Assembly (NCBI GenBank): GCA_002371785.1
Contig: DFGU01000110.1
Span: forward strand, 1-7,658
DNA: 7,658 nt
From: Bacteroidales bacterium UBA3742
GTDB lineage: Bacteria; Bacteroidota; Bacteroidia; Bacteroidales; Paludibacteraceae
Direction: 5' to 3'
The notes beneath the pieces were generated by a model that was not told where the DNA came from, searched no databases, and saw only the letters and a program-made list of their open reading frames with translations. Shown here piece after piece: positions 6,539 to 7,658 of the stretch (the stretch's first letter is position 1; every line of letters starts with the position of its first letter). A program made the translations under genes and the position numbers.

Positions 6539-6611
6539 TTATGCCCGAACAAGTAAAAGAAAAAATCAAACAAGCATTACTCTCCCCTTTTGAGAAGGGG
6601 GCGGGGGATGT
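6422..6611 (+). repeat. Perfect 95-bp direct tandem duplication
   Basis: 6422-6516 and 6517-6611 are identical at every position; the flanking bases differ (A6421 versus T6516, T6517 versus C6612). Each copy holds the end of the DUF559 domain and one right inverted repeat. As 95 is not a multiple of 3, the second copy is read in a different frame relative to DUF559. A perfect copy implies a recent event or an assembly error. Confidence 0.97.
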
Positions 6612-7116
6612 CTTTGTTCATGAATCGTCCTATGTGGACGAAGGTTGCCAAATAGGCAAAGGTACTAAAATATGGCACTTCTCGCATATTATGTCCGGCT
6701 GCACCATCGGTGAGGACTGTAACATAGGCCAGAACGTGGTCATCTCGCCTAACGTAGTTTTAGGCCGTAACTGTAAGATCCAGAACAATGTATCCGTCTA
6801 TACCGGCGTACGCTGCGAGGACGATGTCTTCCTGGGCCCGTCCATGGTGTTCACCAACGTTATCAATCCCCGTTCGGCCGTCAGCCGCAAGGATGAGTAC
6901 CGCGAGACAATCATCCGTCGCGGCGCCTCCGTAGGAGCTAACGCCACCATCGTATGCGGGCATACCCTCGGCGAGTACTGCCTCATCGGGGCCGGTTCGG
7001 TCGTTACGAAAGATGTACCCGCCTACGCCCTTATGGTAGGCAATCCTGCCCGCCAAATAGGCTGGGTAAACGCCCACGGCGATAAGTGCGCTTCCCTCGA
7101 AGAAGCCATGCAATAA
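6541..7116 (+). CDS. Left-handed beta-helix acyltransferase, WbpD/WlbB-type, with element-derived N-terminus
   Basis: This is a hexapeptide-repeat enzyme resembling the N-acetyltransferases of UDP-3-amino-sugar (WbpD, WlbB) and dTDP-3-amino-sugar pathways, which acetylate nucleotide sugars for surface polysaccharides using acetyl-CoA. Residues 25-191 read as the family: VDEGCQIGKGTKIWHFSHI, CTIGEDCNIGQNVVIS, SVYTGVRCEDDVFLGPS, FTNVINPRS, GANATIVCGHTLGEY and GNPARQIGW near the end. Residues 1-24 (MPEQVKEKIK...GAGDV) are identical to part of the DUF559 protein and come from the second copy of the 95-bp duplication, so they are not native. No in-frame ATG exists between 6541 and the family start, so the native start seems lost at the insertion. 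The ATG at 6541 lies two bases after the DUF559 stop, which would allow coupled translation. The core looks intact and probably functional; the exact substrate is unknown. Confidence 0.85.
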   Translation: MPEQVKEKIKQALLSPFEKGAGDVFVHESSYVDEGCQIGKGTKIWHFSHIMSGCTIGEDCNIGQNVVISPNVVLGRNCKIQNNVSVYTGVRCEDDVFLGPSMVFTNVINPRSAVSRKDEYRETIIRRGASVGANATIVCGHTLGEYCLIGAGSVVTKDVPAYALMVGNPARQIGWVNAHGDKCASLEEAMQ

Positions 7117-7178
7117 ATCAGAAAATGAGAAAATGTGAAAATAAGTAAATGAGTAAATGAGAAAATAAATAAATGATT
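7115..7178 (+). repeat. AAATGAGA octamer array before the DUF4293 gene
   Basis: Eight units in exact 8-bp phase (aaatcaga, aaatgaga, aaatgtga, aaataagt, aaatgagt, aaatgaga, aaataaat, aaatgatt) span the whole gap from the acyltransferase stop codon to two bases before the ATG at 7181. It is the same family and orientation as the array before rseP. Confidence 0.88.
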
Positions 7179-7180
7179 TT

Positions 7181-7621
7181 ATGATCCAACGTATTCAAAC
7201 CCTCTATCTATTGGCTGTTGTAGCGCTCGGCATTGCCCTCATCTGGCTGCCCGTCCTGCAATTTACTACGCCTGATGGCCAACTCTATTCGCTCACTGCC
7301 CTGGGCGGCGCCCCCCTGCAAGGTCTGTGGGGACTGACCCTCACTACCATCCTCATCCCCCTCATGGCCCTGATCGATATCTTCCTGTTTAAGAAACGTC
7401 TCCTGCAGGCACGTCTCAATATCTTCTCCGTCATGCTCTGCCTGGGCTACTACGGCGTACTGGCTATCTATATTTGGCTGGCTAAGATGACGCTCACCGC
7501 CGATTGGTATATCACCGTTTGGGCTTCCTTCCCGCTCATCAGTCTCGTGCTGACGCTCATGGCTACGCGCCGCATCCTCAAGGACGAAGCCCTCGTGCGT
7601 GCTGCCGACCGCATCCGTTAA
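7181..7621 (+). CDS. DUF4293 family four-helix membrane protein
   Basis: The 146-residue inner-membrane protein has four predicted helices at about 9-27, 50-70, 80-101 and 109-129. The opening MIQRIQTLYLLAV and the closing RILKDEALVRAADRIR are what I recognise as DUF4293, a Bacteroidota family of unknown function. The basic segment KKRLLQAR (71-78) between helices 2 and 3 and the basic C-terminus suggest both lie in the cytoplasm. The start is clear, two bases after the octamer array. The stop TAA is the first three bases of the heptamer array that follows. Nothing in the neighbourhood hints at a function; the acyltransferase before it is not an obvious partner. Confidence 0.85.
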   Translation: MIQRIQTLYLLAVVALGIALIWLPVLQFTTPDGQLYSLTALGGAPLQGLWGLTLTTILIPLMALIDIFLFKKRLLQARLNIFSVMLCLGYYGVLAIYIWLAKMTLTADWYITVWASFPLISLVLTLMATRRILKDEALVRAADRIR

Positions 7622-7658
7622 CCCCTAACCCGTAACCCGTAACCCATAACCCATAACC
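7619..7658 (+). repeat. TAACCCR heptamer array beginning at the DUF4293 stop codon
   Basis: Units taacccc, taacccg (twice), taaccca (twice) and a partial unit reach the window edge, so the array probably continues. Read on the other strand it is GGTTANN-like, matching the array at 2751-2774. Confidence 0.9.

Larger units (their letters stand above)
6065..6611 (+). mobile_element. Putative DUF559-containing element bounded by inverted repeats
   Basis: An AT-rich unit with outer ends ACAYCCCCCG and its complement starts on the base after the rseP stop and ends inside the acyltransferase reading frame. The left repeat 6065-6095 matches the reverse complement of the right repeat at 27 of 31 positions, without gaps. 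The right repeat is present twice (6486-6516, 6581-6611) because of a 95-bp tandem duplication. Base composition inside differs clearly from both neighbours. I see no target-site duplication and no transposase, so calling it mobile is an inference from the repeats, composition and disrupted neighbour. Confidence 0.5.

Noticed and set aside
7619..7658. Telomere-like TAACCC repeats
   Set aside because: The period is 7, not 6, units vary in the last base, and a related array lies within the window at a gene boundary, so this fits the dispersed short arrays and not a chromosome end.

Overview
The window looks like a piece of a Bacteroidota chromosome, most likely an uncultured Bacteroidales. Three things point that way: two promoters with the Bacteroidota layout (TTTG, 20 bases, TANNTTTG), start codons without a clear Shine-Dalgarno sequence, and proteins (class I fumarase, RseP, DUF4293, LytM-type membrane protein) that read like Bacteroidales versions. 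All genes are on the + strand. The coding sequence looks GC-rich except for one AT-rich island.

Layout. 1-566 is the 3' part of a sugar-1-phosphate nucleotidyltransferase (MurU-like). 567-1115 is non-coding: a consensus promoter, a long structured leader, tRNA-Lys(CTT), two intrinsic terminators with a GC-rich structured stretch between them, and a second consensus promoter. From 1116 runs a probable operon: class I fumarase, a membrane protein resembling the N-terminal half of an M23/LytM protein but lacking the peptidase domain, dxr (isoprenoid MEP pathway, overlapping its neighbour by 4 bases) and rseP (intramembrane protease). Next is an AT-rich DUF559 endonuclease-like gene bounded by about 31-bp inverted repeats, then a left-handed beta-helix acyltransferase of the WbpD/WlbB type, then a four-helix DUF4293 membrane protein.

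Two unusual things stand out. First, the DUF559 unit (6065-6611) looks like a small mobile or repeat-associated element that landed on the 5' end of the acyltransferase gene. A perfect 95-bp tandem duplication covers its right end. Without it, the DUF559 and acyltransferase reading frames would be one continuous ORF; the duplication shifts the frame, stops DUF559 and gives the acyltransferase its own ATG, so its first 24 residues are element-derived.

Second, the window is full of short imperfect tandem arrays with 7, 8 or 9-bp periods. They occupy almost every gene boundary (after the fumarase, at the end of the LytM-like gene, before rseP, before the DUF4293 gene, after the DUF4293 gene), often supplying the stop codon or abutting the start codon, and they sit in apparent loops of the nucleotidyltransferase. 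At least three motif families recur at separate sites, which suggests a genome-wide spreading or expanding repeat process comparable to the heptameric STRR repeats of cyanobacteria.
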